Assembly: GCA_022578965.1 (NCBI GenBank)
Contig: MU400667.1
Location: 1-64,000, forward strand
DNA: 64,000 bases
Origin: Xylaria sp. FL1777
Taxonomy: Eukaryota > Ascomycota > Sordariomycetes > Xylariales > Xylariaceae
Direction: 5' to 3'
Below are positions 1 through 13,297 of the stretch, piece after piece (position 1 is the first letter of the stretch; every line of letters starts with the position of its first letter). Made by a program: the position numbers and the translations under genes. The notes below the pieces were generated by a model. That model searched no databases and was not told the origin of the DNA. It was given only the letters and a program-made list of their open reading frames with translations.

Positions 1-2716
1 TAAAATTCTTTTTAAATGTTATAAATCTTTATAAATCTTTATAGTAAACTATAATTATAATTAATTACTTTAATTTATAAAAGTTTTATATTTTTATTTT
101 TATAATTTGTTTAAAAAACTAATTATTTTTTAATTTATTAAATAAGTATTAATAATAACAATATATTATATAATAATTTTATAATACTTTGTTATGTTTT
201 AAATTTTTTAAGCATAAAATATTATTATTGTTTTTTATTATAGTTTTATTATAATAATAACTTTTAATAATTAGTTAAATTGTTAATTTTAGTTTTTAAA
301 ACATATTAGTTTTTATATTAACTATTAATGCTTTTTTGTTTTATTGTATTTAAAGCAGTTTAAGCTATAAAAATATTTTATTTATTTTTATTAGTTCTTT
401 TTTTATAATGTTTTTTATAGCTTTTAATTTTATTTATTTTTGCTTTAAAGTTTTATAAGTTTTATTTTTTTAAGTTTATTTAATAACTAAATATTTTAGT
501 AGTTTATAATTAGTTTAATAATTATACTATTTATAGTTATAGTTTTGTTTTTTTAAACATAATTTTTTTTTAAGCTATATTTTAAGCTTTAATAGTTTAA
601 AGTTTTTATAATTTTATAAATTTGCTAATTATGTTAACTTATTACTTTTTATTATTTGCTACTTTTAATTAAACTATTTTTTTAAGTTATATATTAAATA
701 ACTTTAATTATTTATATAGCAAATATATTTTTTTGTAATTTGTTTTAATAATTATAAAGCTTTTAAATAGTATTTATATATTTGTTTATTTTAACTTATA
801 TAAATAAAGCATTTAAATTTATTTAGTATAGCACTTTTATTTTAACTTAAAATAACAACTTTATATTTTTGCTTTAAAAACATACTTTTTAAATTGCTTT
901 ATTGTTTTTTATTGTTTTAAACTTTTATAACTTATACTTTTTTTTTAAGTTAAAGAATCTTTTTTTTTTTATAGCTTTTTTTTTTGTTTTTTTTCTTAAA
1001 TTAGCATTATTTTTAAAAGTGTTCTTTTTTTCTGCAGTTATAACATTTAACTTTAAACATATTTTAAAGTTATTATTTCTAAATTTTACTAATTTGCTTA
1101 AATTTTTGTTTAATATTCTTTTAAGTATTCTTTTTTTTGTTTTTTTTAGTTCTTTTAATTTTAAAATATTAGTTAAATAATTATTAATTAATTATAATAG
1201 CTATATTAATATATATATTAATTTTTGCTAGTTTATTTATTTTATATAGTTTGTTTTAAACTTAAGTTTTAAGTTTACTATAAAATAAATAAAATAATGC
1301 AAGCTTAAGCAATTTTAAAATTACTGCTAATCGTTTAAATTTTATAACATAATTTATTGCTGCTTTTATTTGTTTTAAGCAATAAAATGCTTTTTTTGCA
1401 TGTTTTGCTTTTTAAATATTTTTAAATAGTGCTTTTATTTGATTTTTAAACTTAATGTAATTTTTAAAAATTTTTTTTGTTTTTAGCTTAAAGTTAATTA
1501 ATTTGTTAGCTTTTAAAAAATCCTTTAAAATAAATTAAAACTATTTTAGTACTTTTTTTAATAAAAACTATAAAATAGTTATTACTTTTTAATCTTTTTT
1601 TATAATAATAGTAAAGTACTATTTTAAATAAAGTTTAGCGTAAATTAAAAAGGCTTTTATATTTATAAATTTATTATAAAGCTTTAAAGCAATAAGTTTA
1701 AAACTTTTAATATTTAATATTTTTAATATTATAAATAATTTTAATAATAAAAATAGCAATAGTAATAAAAAGTTAGGTTTTTTATTTTAAGTTATTACTT
1801 TAAGTATAGCAGTAATAAAAATAAGCGTTAAGTTTGCTAATAATAATATTAGCATTAATTATAATATAATTACTTGTTTAAAACTTTAATTTATTATTAT
1901 AGTAATAATTATTATTACTGCTTTAATTATTATAGCTAATATTTATACTAGTTTAAAAGTTATAACGTTTAATATTTAAGCTATTTTTTAAGTTAAAGCA
2001 ACTAATTTGCTTTATAGCACTAATATTAACGTTAGTTTTTTTTTATTGCTATTATTTAACTTTTTTTTTTTTATTATTGCTTTTTTTTTAATAAAAATAG
2101 CTAATAAAAGTATTAAAGTTTATTGTTTTAATACATTGCTAGTTTTAAAAATTTTTAAAATTCTTAAACTTAATTTTTAACTTTTTGTTTTTAGTAGCAT
2201 AATTTAAATCTAGTTTATTAGTTATTAAGTAAAGTTTACTTATGTAATACTATTTAGCATTTTTGTTTTTTAAATATTTTTTTAGTATACTTTTAAAAGT
2301 TTATCTTGTAAATTATTTATTATTTAACTTTATATATTAGTATTTATTTTTATATATTAAGTCCTATTAATTAAAAAGCTATTAAAGTATAATAAACTTA
2401 TTATATATTAATATAATAAGTTTACTTTTAAAGTTTTAATTTGCAAATAATAATAGAATTTTTAATAGTAGTTTATTAAAGAAGTTTTTAAAGTACTTTT
2501 ACTACTATGCATTAATAAAAGTTTTAAAAGTTTAAAAGTAATAAATATATTAATGTTTAGCAGTTATAAAAAAATTAATAGCTAAAGAACTAAAACTAAA
2601 TAAGTAACTAAATATAAAAAATACATATTTATATAAACAAAAGAAATAATAGTAATAATTTATAAACATTGCTTTTTTTAATAAACTTAACGCTATATTG
2701 TTTTAAGTTTAAAGCT

Positions 2717-2781
2717 TAATAAACTTAACGCTTAAGTTTATTAAATTTAAGGCTTAATAAACTTAACGCTTAAGTTTATTA
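2717..2781. repeat. Pair of 27-bp perfect palindromes, 38-bp period
   Basis: TAATAAACTTAA, then CGC, then TTAAGTTTATTA occurs at 2,717-2,743 and again at 2,755-2,781. Each copy is a perfect palindrome around a CGC centre, and a degenerate half copy precedes them near 2,682-2,712. The pair directly precedes a small GC-richer island. It may be the terminal or subterminal structure of a transposon. No family is recognised. Confidence 0.7.
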
Positions 2782-2795
2782 AGTTTATGCATTAA

Positions 2796-2905
2796 ACCCC
2801 TATAATAGTTTAAATATATATCCTTTTAACGAATAAAACTCTTTTCGCGCATGCTTTCTCCACACTTAGCCTTCTAACCGGCCTGGTTAGCCTATTTCAT
2901 AACAG
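2796..2905. other. GC-richer island with hairpin inside the RIP block
   Basis: About 85-110 bp keep normal base composition, including CpG (TTTTCGCGCATGC), CpA and TpG sites, in the middle of a RIP-saturated desert. A hairpin is present: CTAACC at 2,874-2,879 pairs with GGTTAG at 2,885-2,890 around a 5-base loop. It is too short and has no cloverleaf for a tRNA. It could be a recent insertion, a fragment too short to trigger RIP, or a transposon end. Confidence 0.55.
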
Positions 2906-5900
2906 CTATTAATAGCATAACAAAATATTTTATACTAAAAAAGGTTTAATAATATATTACTGCTATATTTAATAAAGTAATTAATATAAATACTATGTTT
3001 TTTTTAGTTTATAATATTATAAAAATATTTAAATAAAATAAATAAAAAAAATATAGCTATGTTTTATATACTAAGCTTTTTATAATATATTAGTATACTT
3101 TTAATAAATATATTAAGCATTTTATAAACAAAGCATAAATTAAAAATATTATTAAAAATATATTTTGTTTAACTTTAAAATTAATACTAAAAATGCAAAT
3201 AAAGCAGCAATTAAATACTTATTAAACGTTTAATATATAATTAAGCTAATTAGCTTTATGTTTAATAGTAGCTATAACTTTTGTTTTATTGTTTTTAATA
3301 AAACTAACTATAGTTATATTATTTTTAAGTGCTTTTTTTATATATATAAATATATTGCTAGCTATAAATTTATTAATATAATTTAAACTATTAAAACATA
3401 ATAAAGAATTACTAGCAAATAATAATTTTAAAAAGCTAAAAAAAAAGCAAAAAAAATAAAACATATATAATACTTTACGCTAATTTATATTTAGCTATAG
3501 TTTTTTAGTTTTTTTTTTTTTTTTTTTTGCTTTTTTATAATTAAAAGTATATAGCTATTATTTTTTATTACTTTTAATAAATAGCTTATTTTTATTAGCT
3601 AAACTTAATATGTTTTACTATATTAAAACTTTAATTAGTTAAATAATTTTAATATTAAATTTATTAATTTTAGTATTAATAAGTTATTGCTTTTTTTTTA
3701 TTAATAAATTTAGCGCATTAAAAAAATTATATAATATAGTATAGCTATTAATATATTTTTTAGTATTACTATTAATATATATTTTGTAAGCATATTTAAT
3801 AATATTTTAATTAATAAAAAAAAAATATACTGCTTATTTTAATATATTTAAAAAAATTGTTTTATATTATTATAAATTAAAGTAGTATAAAAGCTTATAA
3901 TAGCTAATTAATTAAATATAATAAAAACATTTTATATAAAGTTTTTATTATTTTTTATATTAATTGCAAAAGTATTATTAATATACTTTAAAGCTAAATT
4001 AATAGCTTTTTATTTGCTTTTAGCTATAATATATTAAATAAAGCTTAACTATAGTATTTTTATTATAAGTTCTAGTTTTATAACATTAAAATAAAGTAAT
4101 TAAATAAAATATAACATTTTTAGTTTATAATTATTAAACTTTTTTTTATAAAAAAAAATAAAAAAATAAGAAATAATTTAATATAGCACTTTATAATTAT
4201 TAAGCTAAACTATTATAGTTATTATAAGTAAATATTTTATAATATTTATATATTAATAATAGTTTTAAAACTTAATATTAATTAATTTGTTTTTGTTTTA
4301 AGTATATTTTTTTATTTAATTTATATATTTTAATTATTAAAACTATAAAGCTATAATTTTTTGTTTAAGTAATATAAAATTTATGCTTTTTAATATTATT
4401 TAAATATAATTTAATTAAACTTTATTAAAAAATAATATATTAAATTTAACTAAGTTATAAATTAAAAACGTTAAAATATAAGCATAAAACTTATTATATA
4501 ATAATAATAAAGCTTAATAACATTAAACCTTATTTTTTTTAATATATTGCTTGCAGCTAAAAAATTATATGTTATATTTTATAAAAAAATCTTGAAAAGT
4601 CTAAAAAATTAATTAAATAAAATTTAGCAAAATATAAAAAAAGTTAATATAAAAAATATTTATTGTTTATAGTTATATATATTATTTGCTTTTATTTAAG
4701 CAGCTATTATAACTTAAATAAAAAATGTAATATTTTAATTTTTATATATTATTATAAGTTATTTATTATAATTTTAATAATTTAAAATAATATAAAATAA
4801 AGTATTATAAACTTAATATACTTTAAATATTTTTTTTTGTTTTTACAAATAACAAAAGTTTATAAAATATAATTAACGTTATTTTATAGTTATATAATGT
4901 TTAAAAATAAAGCAAACTTTTTTAAATGTAATAATTTAAATAAAAAACAAATAGCATAAACTAATAAATAATTAATTGCTTTATTTATATAAGCTAAAGT
5001 TAGCAGTAAATAAAAAAAAAGCTATTTTTTTTAAATGAAATAATAGTATACTATTATAATTATATAAATAAATTAAGCATGTTTAAACTAGCAACTATAA
5101 AATAATTAGTTAAATTTTGCATAATATTTTTATAATTTATGCTAAATTTTTAAATATTGTTTTTAAAGTTAAAGTTATTATATATAAATATAACACTTAA
5201 GTTATAAATAATACGTTTTACGTTAAGTTATATATTTATTAATTTAAGTATTAAAATATTAGTTAATTAGCTATTATATATATAATTTTATTTAGTTATT
5301 TTATTTAGCTGTTTTAAAATAAACTTATAGCTAATATATATTTTAAATTAAGCAAAAATATTAATTATTTAAGTTTATGTTTTATTACTATAAAAATAAA
5401 TACTAATAAATTATTATAAAAAATTGCTTATTAAAAATATATATATATTTAATAATAAAGCTATAATTATATATGTTTTAATAATATAAAAAAAGAAGAT
5501 ATTAGCTTTAATTACGTTATAAAATTTATGCTTAGTTTGCCAATTTATAAAAATACTTAAAAAAAAAGCAATAAAACGTAAAAATGCATTTTAAATTTAA
5601 AACTAAAAAAAAAAAAGTAACTTTTAAATTTATTATATATTATAAATATTTTTAATTTAGTAAAGCTTTTTATTAAAAGCTTTAAATGCTTTAAAATTAA
5701 ATTTAATAAAAGCTAGTTATTTAAATAAAATAAAAAGCTTGTTTTAAAATATAAAAATATTAGTAATATTATAACTTGTATTATTCTTTTTAAATTTTAT
5801 TTAAATATTAGCTTTTTAAAAACGCTATTAAACTTTAAAGTTTTTTAATACGTTAATTATTTTATGCATTTATAGCTTTAATTAATTATTAATTATAGTT

Positions 5901-7952
5901 TATAATAAAAGCTATTTTTTTAAAAACTAAGAAAAATTATAGCTTTAATTATAATTATAATACTAATATTTTTATATATTTATTATAACTTATTATTAAT
6001 ATATAAAATTAAATTTTTTATTTAAGTTATTATTTTTATAATTAAAATTATCTTTAAAGTTAAAAACAATAAAAGTAATATTAAAAAAGTTAATTAATTT
6101 AAATATAAAAAGTAATATAAACGCTAATATAATAAACTATATAAGCAAGCAAAATAATTGCAAAAAAAACAATAATAAAAAAAACAATATTTTAATTAAA
6201 AAATTCATAATATATAATATAACAAAAACTAAGCGTTAAAAAAATACAAAACAAATATAATTATATATAAAATATAATAATTAATTAATTAAGTATAACT
6301 TTAAATAAATTTAAAGTTAATATATAAATAAATTATAGTTTATTGTTTTTTAAATAAAAACATAACTAAAAAAATCAATATAATTGCTTTAAACTAAAAT
6401 TCTAAGTTTATATTAAAGAAGATAAAAAAAGTTATAATTAATAAAGAAATAATATAACTAAAGAAATATAAACGTAAAAACTATTTTAGTTTAAAGCACT
6501 TAAGATAATTTAAAAAAGCAAAGGGTTTAAAAGCTTTAAAAAAAAGTTTGTTTGCTTTTTAATTATTATTTTTTATTTAATAAGCTAGTTTATAAAAACT
6601 AGTTATTATAAAGGAAAAAACCTTTAAGGTAATAGCATAAATATTAATATATAAAGTTTTTATTTAGCTTTTTATATAGTTTTATTTATAGGTATATAAG
6701 TGAAAAAACTGCGCTATAAAATAATATAATAAGTTATTAATAATAATAATAGTTTATAAAAAACTATTAAGTAGTTTATAAATTTTAACAATTAAATTAA
6801 TTTTTATTACTAAAAAAGCAATAATTTTTACAAGCTATATAATATTTAAAAAGGTTTAAAAAAAATTTATAATTTATAATAGTTTAAAAATATATATATA
6901 TAAATTTGTTTATTTAGTTTTATATTAATAAAAACATAAATAATAATATTTTTATAAAAAATATAAATTTTTTGTTTTTAATAAATTTAATATTATTATT
7001 AAAATACCTTAAAAATCTTTTTAAAGATTTAATTATATTAGCTTTATTTATTAATATATTATATTATAACTTTATAATTATTAATTGTTTTATATTAAAT
7101 ATAGCTTTTTAATAACTTTTATATATTATAATTTTAAAAAAATTATTTAAAAACTTTTTTTAAACCTTAAAATAAAATTAAGCAATTTAATAATTTTTAT
7201 AAATTTTCTTTTTTGGTTAGCTTTTTTAATTATAATATTAAACAAAGCATAATAAATAAAAAATTTAAAAAAAAAATAAAATAAAAAATAAATATTGCTT
7301 TAATATATAAATAATTAGTTTATAATAATAAGTTTTTATTTTAATTGATATTTTTATTAATATTTTTATTTTTTGTTTAATAGTTATTATAAAACAAAAT
7401 ATTATATTATATAATTAAAAAACTTTTAGTTTTTTTAATTTTTAAATATATATGTTTATTTTTTTAAATTTTTTAATTAAAATAACTTTATTTTTTATAT
7501 ATATTATATTATTTAAGTTAGCTTTTTTAAAGTTTAAAAATTTATTAACTTTATTAAATATATATATTATAATATTTAAGTTTAAAATTATAAAGTTTTT
7601 AAATTTATATATTATTTTAGTTTTATTTTTAATTATAAATATAATTTAAGCTAGTTTTTTTAATAATTAATTAATATTTAGTTTAGTTTTTTTTTTTGCT
7701 TTTTTTCTTTTAAAATTAATTTAATTTCTTTTAAAAATTTTAAGTTAAACTTTAATATTTATAAAATTATTTTTTAAATTATTTTATTAAATATAAAATT
7801 TTTGCTTATTATTTTTAAAAAAGCATATTAATATTTATTTAATAAATAGTTTTAAATATATAATTTATAGTTTATATTTTTATTATTAATATTTGCTTAA
7901 AAACGTTTAAGTTTTATGTTTTTTTTATATTTTTATAATTTTTTATTATAAA

Positions 7953-8710
7953 TGTTAAAATAACTAGTTATTAGTTATAACTTTTATATATAATACGTAT
8001 AATAGGTTTTACATAAAGACCACTTTATGTAAAAACTATTGCATGAACTAAAGTAATCTTAGTGTTAGCTTAGTTTATATGCTAGCAAAGTTCTTATATA
8101 TAAAGAAGAACTTTTGCTTTATATAAACTTTTTTTTTTTTTAAACATATAAAACATAAATAGCATATAATATAAAAATTATTGTACTTTGTTTTAGTATA
8201 TATATATTAAACGTACAATTATATAAAGCTTATTTAACATTAATTAATAGTTATATTTGCACTTTTAACTTACTTATAATAAACTATAAATTAGCTAAAG
8301 TAATAACAAAGTTATATAATACACTTTTATTTTAACTTATTAAAAAGAAATTTGTTTTTTATATTATGCTTGTTTTTTTTTTAATATATAGATATATTGT
8401 TTAGTTTACGTTTTTTAATTAGCTAAAGTAAACACGTATAAAAAAGAAAAAAAAAATTTAATTTATTTACGTATAAAAACTAGACTTTAACTTGTTTGTT
8501 AGTACTAAAAACAAAATAAAAAAAATAGCAAGCAACTTTACTACTTTTTTAACTATATTGCTATATAAACACTAAGTAATATATTAATTATACTATTATA
8601 TAAAAGCAAAACAGCAATTTATATAACTTAAATATAAAATTAAATATATTATATAATTTAGCTAAATTTATTATATTTTAAAAAAACAAATAACTGCTTA
8701 TAACGCTTTT
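7953..8710. repeat. 758-bp repeat unit, copy A (LTR-like start)
   Basis: It begins TGTTAAAATAACTAGTTATT and is followed directly by a second copy in the same orientation. Copies differ mostly by C/T and G/A transitions, as RIP would produce. The TGTTA start resembles a retrotransposon LTR terminus, but no matching 3' end, target-site duplication or primer-binding site is visible, so the class is uncertain. Confidence 0.7.
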
Positions 8711-9470
8711 TGTTAAAATAACTAGTTATTAGTTGCAACTTTTATGTATAATATGTATAATAAGTTTCGCATAAAGACTATTTTATGTGAGAGCTATTGC
8801 ATTAACTAAAGTAATTTCAGTTCTTAGCTTAGCTTATATGCGAGTAAAAGTTCTTATATATAAAAGAAAACCTTTGCTTCGTACAAACCTTTTTTTTTTT
8901 TAAACATATAAAACATAAATAGCTTATAATATAAAGATTATTATACTTTGTTTTAGTACATATATATTAAACGTATAATTATATAAAGCTTATTTAATAT
9001 TAATTAGTAGTTATATTTGCTTTTTTAATTTACTTGTAATAAACTATAAATTAGCAAAAGTAATAATAAAGTTATATAACATATTTTTATTTTAACTTAT
9101 TAAAAAAAGATTTGTTTTTTGTATTATGCTAGTTTTTTTTTTAATGTATAAATATATTGTTTAGTTTACTTTTTTTAATTAGCTAAAGTAAGCATATATA
9201 AAGAAAAAAAAAAAGATCTAATTTATTTACGTATAAAAACTAAACTTTTAACTTATTTATTAGTACTAAAAACAAAATAAAAAAAATAGTAAGCAACTTT
9301 GCTATTTTTTTAATTATATTATTATATAAATATTAAGCAATATATTAATTATATTGCTATATAAAAATAAAATAGCAACTTATATAACTTAAATATAAAA
9401 TTAAATATATTATATAATTTAGCTAAATTTACTATGTTTTAAAAAAACAAACAACTATTTATAATGCTTT
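8711..9470. repeat. 758-bp repeat unit, copy B (tandem)
   Basis: This direct tandem copy of 7,953-8,710 starts with the same TGTTAAAATAACTAG motif and can be followed to the shared GCTTTT end, where the flanks diverge. It keeps more C and G than copy A (for example TTTCGCATAAAGAC against TTTACATAAAGAC). Copy A is therefore the more RIP-mutated of the pair at these sites. Confidence 0.7.
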
Positions 9471-11532
9471 TAAAGTTAAAGCTAGTTATTTTTATATATA
9501 AAAACTTAGCTAAAAACGTTTTAATAAATATATAATAAATAAATACTTAAATTAATCTTAAAATATAAAGCTAAAAAATTAATTTTAATTATATAATTAA
9601 AATTAAGCTAAATATTAAGCTAATATTTTATTATATTAACTATTTATATTTTTATAAATTATTAAACTATTTTTAAAAAAAGTTTGCTAAAACTTTTAAA
9701 AAATAAACAAAAAACTATTTCTAAAAAATTTATTAAAGCATATAAAGCGCTTTGCTTAAAAACCTTAAATTAAAAAGCATTTATTTAACGTTAAAAATAA
9801 CTATTATTTAAAAGCTTATAAAAATAGCTTATAAAAACTTTATAATTAAAAAATTAAAAAAACTATTAAATATTTATTATATAATAATTATTTAATTATT
9901 AGTAACATTTTTAATATTAAACTAATAACTAAATATTTTTTTATATAATAGTTAAAACTTTTTAAATTATTTATATATTAAATTACTTTTTAAAAACTTA
10001 AGTTTTAATATATAATTTTAAACGCAATAATATAAATACTAATTATAATTAATTTAGCTAAATATTAAACATTAAAATTTCTTTAAGTTGTTTAATTTTT
10101 ATATAATAAAAGCAAGCTATAAACTAATTTTTTAACTAGTATATAAATACTTTGTTTAGCATTATTTACTGCAAACATTAAAGCAAAAAATATATATTTA
10201 TATAATATTAAATCTAGCTATTAAAAGCACGTTTTTAAATTTACTTTTAATAAAGTTTATATAAAATAAATTTATACTTTTTAATAAATATATTGCTTTT
10301 TAAAAAAGCTAAAACTTAAGCTAAAACTATATAAGCAAGCTATATAATTTATTATATAATAAAGCTTATTTATTTATTATTACTTGCTAACGTATTAAAA
10401 TTATAAAAAACTAATATTACGCTATATTTTTATATATTTTAAAAAGTTATATAAAGAGCTTTTTTATTAATTATATTAGTTTAAACAAAACTTAAAATAA
10501 AATATACTATATAATAAATACTTATTTTAATACTAATATAAATTATAGCTAATATTAAGCTAATTAAACAATAGTTTTTTTTATATAAATAAAAAAAAAA
10601 ACCTAAGCTTAGCTTTACATAAAATACTTAAATTAATGCTTAATAAGCTTAAAAAAGCATAATAAACATTTAATGCTAGCTATTAAAGCAAAATTTAATT
10701 AAGTATAAACGTTATATAAACATATTAAAATATATTAAAGTTAGCTATAGCATTAATTTTTTAAAAACTTATATATAAAAAAATTTTTGCTAACTTATAA
10801 ATATATTTATATATAGCATTAAATAATATAGCAAAAACTTTTATATAAAAAAACAATAAGTTATATTTTATAAATTAAAAATATAACTATAGTTATATAA
10901 AAAACTAATAATTTAAATTTATATTAAAATTATTAAATTAACTAATTAAATAGCTAAGCTATTTTTAAAGCTATAACTAAAAAAACTAAAACTTTTATAT
11001 AAACAAAAAATGCTTTGTTTATTAAAAAAAAAGCTACTAGTTAATATATTATATTTCTTAAAAAAAAGCTTATATAAAAAATATATTTTTTAATTTATAT
11101 AAAATAATTTATAACTAAAAGTTTACTTTAAAAAAATTCTTTTTATACGTAATAAAATGTAAAAAATATTTAAAGTTAAATAATAGTGCTAAAAATATTA
11201 ATAAAAAATTTAGTAATTAAACTACTTAATATTTAGTAAATAACGCATTTTTTTATTATATAACAAAAAAGAATATTTAAAACTATAAAATAATAGTATT
11301 ATATAATTAGTTTATATTAAGTAATTAGTATTATATAAACTACTAAAACAAACTTTAAAATATTAGCGCTTTTAATTATTTAACTATAAAAAAAGCTTAA
11401 TTAAAAGCATACTTTTAAATATATTTTTATATAAAAGTTAATTAAACTTTAAGTAATGCTTATATTTATTTTAGCAAAAATAATACTATAAATATTATAA
11501 GCACTATATAAATAAAAAACACTTTTAATATA
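9471..11532. repeat. AT-rich RIP-degraded sequence
   Basis: The composition matches 1-7,952. I see no open frame, repeat structure or RNA gene that I can support here. Confidence 0.75.
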
Positions 11533-11968
11533 AAGAATTAATACAAACACATAAAAAATTAATATAAATATATGGCTTTATAAATATATAATAGGCTTGT
11601 TTTTTAAATAACTTTGCAATTATTTATTGTATTGCAATGCAACCGGAGTTATTAAAAAGCTAATTACGAAAAAAATCTAAAAACGCAAACAGTTTGTTCG
11701 TATAACTTACAGTTGCAAAGATATTTATGTTCTATGCTTATATAAAAGGTTATTTTTTAGTTTATTAGCATATTTTTTTTAACTGTGAATATCTTTGCGA
11801 CTGTTAGTTGTACAAACAAACCGTTTGCATTTCTAAAATCTCCTTGCAATTAGCTTTCAAAGAATATGTTTTAGGTTGCAGTGCAACCGGTAATTAAAAA
11901 GTTATTCGTTATATATTTATAAGCATTATATATTTATATTAATTTTTCATGTGTTTATATTAATTCCC
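11533..11968. mobile_element. hAT-type MITE, copy 1 (436 bp, palindromic)
   Basis: The element is flanked by the perfect 8-bp duplication TTAATATA (11,525-11,532 and 11,969-11,976). Its ends read AAGAATTAATACAAACAC on the left and, inverted, GGGAATTAATATAAACAC from the right; the left end shows G-to-A changes. Inside it folds back on itself: the AACTTACAGTTGCAAAGATAT segment, 21 bases long and cited only by its start at about 11,704, pairs with a mirrored segment near 11,785-11,805, and GCAACCGG motifs lie towards both ends. It has no coding capacity and is GC-richer than its surroundings. The 8-bp duplication is characteristic of the hAT superfamily. It shares termini with 17,432-21,009. Confidence 0.85.
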
Positions 11969-12853
11969 TTAATATAACTATATATTATATTTTAAATATT
12001 TTTACTTTTTTTTTATTTTTATTAAAAAATGCTAATTGCTTAAAAGCATACTTTAATAATATAAAAAATATTATTATATAATAAAACAAAAAAACTATTT
12101 TTATTATATAAAAATAAAACTATTTGTTTTTTAATATTAGTTTATATAAAACAAGTTTATATTTTATAAAAATAAAACTTTAAAAGCTTTATAAACGCTT
12201 TAAACACTTTTATATAAAAAAACTATATAATATGCTTAATTATATAAGCTATAATATTAATTGCTTTGCTTTAAAAAAAATCTAGAAGTTTTGCTATTAT
12301 TACTAGTTATATAATTAAGCACTTTATTGTTTAAAATTTATAATTAATAATAACTATAACTTTAATTATAAAATTATAATTAATATTATATAAATAAACA
12401 ACAAGCAAGTTTTATATATAATTAATATAGCTATATTATTTTAAGCAGCTATATTGTTAAAATTTATGTTTATATAAAACGCTTAAAAAGCTTTATATAA
12501 ATGCTAAATTAATATATATTAAAAACTTTTAAACTATGTTATATATAACTTTAATATAAACTTTTTATGTAAAAAATTTTAAAACTAAGCTAAAATTATA
12601 AATATAAAGTGCTAAAAAATGCTTATTAAAGCTTATTAAACTATTAATAAAATAAAAAAAGCATATAAAATTTTTTGCTATATATATAAAATATTAAAAA
12701 CTAAACTAAGTTATTATATAAAAAATAAATTAATTTTATAAATAATAATTAAAGCTTTAAATAATACTGCAAAGCTTAATAGCTTAGTTTTAACGCTTTT
12801 TATATTTAAAGCATATTTAAAGGTTAATTAAAACTTTTTTTTTTTGCTAAATA

Positions 12854-13289
12854 AGGAATTAATATAAACACATAAAAAATTAATACAAACATATAATGCT
12901 TATAAGCATATAACAAATAACTTTTTAACTACTAGTTGTATTGCAACCTAAAACATATTTTTTAAAAGCTAATTACAAAAGAAATCTAGAAATACAAACG
13001 GTTTGTTTGTATAACTAACAGTCGCTAAAATATTCACAGTTAAAGAAAATATGCTAATAAATCGAAAAGTAACTTTCTGTATAAGCATAGAATATAAATA
13101 TCTTTGCGACTATAAGTTATACAAACAAACCGTTTGTATTTCTAGATTCTTTTCGCAATTAGCTTTCTAATAACTCCGGTTGCATTATGGTGCGATAAGT
13201 AGTTATAAAATTATTTAAAAAACAAGCCCATTATGTGTTTATAAAGCCATATGTTTATATCAATTTTTCATGTGTTTATATTAATTCCT
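12854..13289. mobile_element. hAT-type MITE, copy 2 (436 bp, inverted)
   Basis: This copy has the same length as the one at 11,533-11,968 and lies in the opposite orientation. It is flanked by GCTAAATA (12,846-12,853) and ACTAAATA (13,290-13,297), an 8-bp duplication with one G/A difference. The left end is AGGAATTAATATAAACACAT and the right end mirrors it. Strong internal palindromy (for example ACAAACGGTTTGTTTGTATA and its mirror near 13,115-13,135) marks it as a fold-back non-autonomous element of the same family as the 3.58-kb element downstream. Confidence 0.85.
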
Positions 13290-13297
13290 ACTAAATA

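Larger units (their letters stand above)
1..7952. repeat. AT-rich RIP-degraded repeat block, no credible genes
   Basis: The sequence is almost entirely A and T, with TpA steps and homopolymers everywhere and stops in all frames. The few short open frames (for example near 902-1,180 and 7,452-7,649) encode only Phe/Leu/Ile/Asn/Lys-rich peptides, as random AT-rich DNA would. Residual G and C occur mainly as GpC (AGCT, TGC, GCA), as expected when CpA and TpG sites have been mutated. I read this as old transposon sequence destroyed by RIP; no family can be named. Two local structures stand out and are listed separately (2,717-2,781 and 2,796-2,905). Confidence 0.85.

Noticed and set aside
902..1180. 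92-aa plus-strand ORF in the AT-rich block
   Set aside because: Composition is almost only Phe, Leu, Lys, Asn, Ile and Val, as expected from T-rich DNA; there is no motif or context.
2796..2905. tRNA or other structured RNA gene in the GC island
   Set aside because: Only one short hairpin is present; there is no cloverleaf, no A/B box pair and the island is too short.
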